The position numbers and the translations under genes are program-made. The notes under the pieces were generated by a model. That model did not search any database. It was not told the DNA's origin and was given only the letters and a program-made list of their open reading frames with translations. Below, piece by piece: positions 7,295-9,108 of a stretch of 9,108 nt of DNA. The stretch's first letter is position 1, and each line of letters opens with the position of its first letter. Source of the stretch: Legionella genomosp. 1 (lineage in GTDB: Bacteria; Pseudomonadota; Gammaproteobacteria; Legionellales; Legionellaceae); the NCBI GenBank assembly GCA_945867185.1, contig CAMBHM010000049.1, forward strand, positions 1-9,108, in the 5' to 3' direction.

Positions 7295-8530
7295 TTAAGA
7301 AATATCTGTATATGCAATAACCGCATCAATCGTGGGTGTATACTTTCGATCGCGACCTTCTTTTTTAGAGGTAACAAGTCCTTTATGGACCAAGCTAGCC
7401 AGGACTCTGCCGATATATTGCGTGGTTTTTTTGAATGTTTTAGCCATATCAGATGGTGAAACAGCGGTTGATATGACGAGCGATCGTAGCACATCTTCTT
7501 CAATGGCCGTGATGCCTGAACGCTGCACTCTGTCCCTGCCTAATTTCATCAACATGGGTTTTGCAATTTCAAGCGTTACTTTGTCTGTTAAATTACCCAC
7601 AGACAACCGACTCATCAGACGAGACGTTAACCCAAATACGTACCTGAGACGCCCTTTGGTGATGTGATACAGGTAATAGAATACGTCTTTTTCAATCGGT
7701 AACTCAGCCTTTTCTGATTCACTATAAAACAGGACACGTTTGTCGATCATCTGTTCAATCTCCGTTACAGGGAGCGGATCAATGGTGACTTCATAAGAAA
7801 TAATGTCATCCAATCTATCCACGTGTTGCGCAATAAATTTTCGAAGACCTAGGTCGCCGACAAAAAGCCAGTTGCTCCCATCTATTTGAGTATAATCACG
7901 CAGCGCATTCAGTAAGTATTTCATATCGTCCGGGCTGTGTATTTCTCCAACATCTAAATTATTAAGCTGAAACAACACGCCTTTCCGGAAGCCGGCATCT
8001 CTCACCAGTGCAATTAAATCTTCAAAATGATGCCCCAGTGTTGATGAAGGGACAATAACGGGCTGCGTTACAACACCCGCTTGCTTACTATAATTTGCAC
8101 CGAATCCAAATGCATCTACACCGAAAGAACGATAGGTTTCGGCAATGCGTGATGAAAGGGCCTTTGCGGTATGAAATCGTTCATCCGCTATCAGTGCATC
8201 ATTATTGGGTAGTAGCTCAATTTCTCGGATGAAATTGCCTATGATTGCCGCAAGTAATGTTTCAAAACGCCAACCTTGCTCCATTTTTATTTCTGTTCTA
8301 GGTGTAAAATAATTTTTTTTATCCTCTGCGCTAAACCGAAGATAATTGGCAAACGAGGTTGTACCGACACCTCTGGCACCTTCGATAACAATACGAACAT
8401 TACTACCTGTTAATACACTCGCACATATTCGAACGTCTTCAGCATGACCTGTAAACAAATCTAGTGTTGATTTCGTAATAGGGGATGTTTTCAATGGATC
8501 ATCTTTAAACCCAAACGCTTCCCAGTCCAT
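7295..8530 (-). CDS. ORC/STAND-like AAA protein with degenerate Walker motifs and C-terminal winged helix
   Basis: A 411-residue cytoplasmic protein with an AAA (ORC1/Cdc6- or STAND-like) fold and a DNA-binding-type C-terminus. The N-terminus MDWEAFGFKDDPLKTSPI resembles the lead-in of such ATPases. The P-loop is GARGVGTT (51-58): Thr57 replaces the catalytic lysine. The Walker B strand is VLFQLNNLD (185-193), with Asn where the first Asp is usual. A sensor-1-like strand (LFVGDLGLRKFI, 222-233) precedes an Arg-containing helix. A helical lid follows, and then a winged helix (about 339-404) with a recognition-type helix (TTQYIGRVLASLVHKG) and a charged wing (KKEGRDRKY). The start at 8530 is supported by AAGGTG six bases upstream; the frame is open to 8638 but the extension has no such site. 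It could regulate the divergent gene or form a nucleotide-sensing switch; its function is unknown to me. Same strand as the pilus operon, but probably separate in function. Confidence 0.8.
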   Translation of the reverse strand: MDWEAFGFKDDPLKTSPITKSTLDLFTGHAEDVRICASVLTGSNVRIVIEGARGVGTTSFANYLRFSAEDKKNYFTPRTEIKMEQGWRFETLLAAIIGNFIREIELLPNNDALIADERFHTAKALSSRIAETYRSFGVDAFGFGANYSKQAGVVTQPVIVPSSTLGHHFEDLIALVRDAGFRKGVLFQLNNLDVGEIHSPDDMKYLLNALRDYTQIDGSNWLFVGDLGLRKFIAQHVDRLDDIISYEVTIDPLPVTEIEQMIDKRVLFYSESEKAELPIEKDVFYYLYHITKGRLRYVFGLTSRLMSRLSVGNLTDKVTLEIAKPMLMKLGRDRVQRSGITAIEEDVLRSLVISTAVSPSDMAKTFKKTTQYIGRVLASLVHKGLVTSKKEGRDRKYTPTIDAVIAYTDIS

Positions 8531-8782
8531 ATCGTGCACCTTGATGCATATAAAATATGAACCTACTCTAACATAGATGTGATTCTGAAACAACAATAGG
8601 TTCCGAACCAGAAGAAATTTTTTTGAGAGCTCTTCCACATAAACCGTTTTTGACTTTTACATTGTGTCATCTGATGTTTCGAGCTGTGACTATGCGGAGC
8701 AATGGTATCGCTAATAAGGTTAGTTACTTTTTATTCGGGATCATGCGGTTCTTTAATACAAACAATGTGATTTATACACTAT

Positions 8783-8811
8783 TTGACAGTTGTTTGGTTT
8801 TAATCTACATT
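8783..8811 (+). promoter_or_regulatory. Sigma70-type promoter for the gene at 8948
   Basis: A perfect -35 box TTGACA (8783-8788) is followed after exactly 17 bp by TACATT (8806-8811), which matches four of six bases of the -10 consensus including the key first T, the A next to it and the last T. Transcription would start near 8818, leaving a leader of about 130 nt before the ATG at 8948. The -35 region faces away from the AAA gene, consistent with divergent transcription. Confidence 0.55.
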
Positions 8812-8839
8812 TAAAATAGGTGTGATGACGCACTATCGA

Positions 8840-8921
8840 ACCGACGTCCCACGATTTGACCGCGGGATCCAGCGATCTTAATAGCATCATGGATCCTAGG
8901 AGCAAGCCTCAGAACGTCGGT
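8840..8921 (+). repeat. Nested inverted repeats in the 5' leader
   Basis: An outer perfect 8-bp inverted repeat, ACCGACGT (8840-8847) with ACGTCGGT (8914-8921), encloses an inner one formed by GGATCCA (8865-8871) and TGGATCC (8890-8896), extended by GAT/ATC across a small internal loop. In RNA these would make a long stem-loop within the leader of the gene at 8948, ending 26 nt before its start codon. Alternatively the pieces could be DNA-binding half-sites. There is no T-run after the outer stem, so it is not a simple terminator. I recognise no known riboswitch class. Confidence 0.45.
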
Positions 8922-8947
8922 GTGTTGAGTTGTTTTGGGAGGATGAT

Positions 8948-9108
8948 ATGCCGATACCAGCGGATCAGTTGTTGTATTTGGAGACGATAGATTTATCAAA
9001 GCAACTAGATGCCGAAAAATACGACAGTACAGAGTTACTTGTAGCCTATATGGCCGCCGTTCTCGTGATGCAGAAGCTTGCCACACGCCTAATGCATCAC
9101 GGGGATGG
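8948..9108 (+). CDS. Unrecognised protein, N-terminal part (3' end cut by window)
   Basis: A new reading frame starts at the ATG at 8948 with a strong ribosome site (GGGAGG, five bases upstream) and stays open for 53 codons to the window edge. The product begins MPIPADQLLYLETIDLSKQL and is predicted to be largely helical, with acidic and leucine-rich stretches and a more hydrophobic segment LLVAYMAAVLVMQKL (residues 31-45) that is too short and mixed to be a sure membrane helix. No signal peptide is seen. I do not recognise the family from this fragment. A well-formed promoter and a structured leader precede it, and it is transcribed away from the AAA/winged-helix gene, so it may be controlled by that protein. 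An overlapping minus-strand frame (8811-9086) lacks comparable support. Confidence 0.6.
   Translation, partial: MPIPADQLLYLETIDLSKQLDAEKYDSTELLVAYMAAVLVMQKLATRLMHHGD

Larger units (their letters stand above)
8531..8947. other. Divergent intergenic region between the AAA gene and the gene at 8948
   Basis: This 417-nt stretch holds no convincing gene. The left part (8531-8780) is AT-rich and should contain the AAA-gene promoter; the best minus-strand candidates are weak (TTGTTT at 8588-8593, 17 bp, TAGAGT at 8565-8570, and AT-rich hexamers at 8551-8560). An 8-bp palindrome, AGAGCTCT, lies near 8626-8633. The right part has a good plus-strand promoter (8783-8811) followed by a leader with inverted repeats (8840-8921). 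Short open frames here, such as 8623-8814 on the plus strand with a TTG start, have no ribosome site and look accidental. Confidence 0.6.

Noticed and set aside
7027..7503. Full 158-codon minus-strand frame containing the transposase-like segment as a real gene.
   Set aside because: Its first part is out-of-frame AAA gene sequence and its last part is out-of-frame fimT; only the middle section resembles a protein family.
8599..8624. GGTTCCGAACC followed by a run of seven T, resembling a plus-strand terminator.
   Set aside because: The stem is only four pairs with a three-base loop, the T-run starts eight bases later, and no plus-strand gene ends nearby.
8623..8814. Open frame of 63 codons on the plus strand upstream of the promoter at 8783.
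   Set aside because: TTG start without a ribosome site, AT-rich composition, no recognisable motif, and it runs over the -35 and -10 boxes of the next gene.
8825..8881. Eighteen-codon frame in the leader as a separate gene.
   Set aside because: The AGGTG before its ATG is only two bases away and would sit at the very transcript end; it is mentioned only as a part of the leader.
8826..8925. tRNA-like stretch on the minus strand with GGTTCGAT resembling a T-loop.
   Set aside because: The flanking bases do not form the five-pair T-stem and no acceptor or anticodon arm can be drawn.
8811..9086. Open frame of 91 codons on the minus strand at the right end.
   Set aside because: It opposes the plus-strand frame that has a strong ribosome site and promoter; its Arg/Ser/His-rich product looks like antisense translation and I recognise no family.

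Overview
The window looks like a piece of a gammaproteobacterial chromosome of moderate G+C content. The main evidence is a complete minor-pilin operon for type IV pili in the order known from Pseudomonas and Legionella-type genomes (fimT/fimU, pilV, pilW, pilX, pilY1, pilE), with typical type III prepilin N-termini. The genus cannot be fixed from the sequence. The moderate base composition would suit a Legionellales-like or other environmental gammaproteobacterium, but that is only a guess.

Layout. Positions 2-541 (+) hold the C-terminal half of an ABC-2 type exporter permease, cut by the window edge. It converges on the pilus operon, and its stop codon overlaps the pilE stop region by 4 nt. 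Positions 538-7121 (all -) are the operon, read right to left: fimT, pilV, pilW, pilX, pilY1, pilE. Genes are tightly packed: pilW/pilX overlap by ATGA, pilX and pilY1 have an ATGA overlap or an 11-nt gap depending on the start, and pilY1/pilE are 9 nt apart. The only sizeable gap is 86 nt between pilV and pilW. Together these encode the minor pilins that prime pilus assembly and the large tip-associated PilY1, which has a von Willebrand A-like N-terminal half and a beta-propeller C-terminal half. No pilY2 is present.

Positions 7122-7294 separate the operon from the next gene. A roughly 48-residue fragment here resembles the N-terminal RuvC-like part of an IS110-family transposase and runs up to the start of fimT. 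This decayed insertion may now carry the operon's upstream signals. Positions 7295-8530 (-) encode an ORC/STAND-like AAA protein with a C-terminal winged helix. It is unusual in lacking the Walker A lysine and in having Asn-Asn at the Walker B position.

Positions 8531-8947 are a divergent intergenic region with a good sigma70-type promoter (TTGACA, 17 bp, TACATT). A leader of about 130 nt with nested inverted repeats precedes a gene at 8948 (+) that leaves the window and is not recognised. The AAA/winged-helix protein and this divergent gene may be a regulator-target pair, but only the arrangement supports this. The pilus genes are conventional. The points most worth a second look are the degenerate AAA protein, the IS110 relic at the operon's front and the structured leader.
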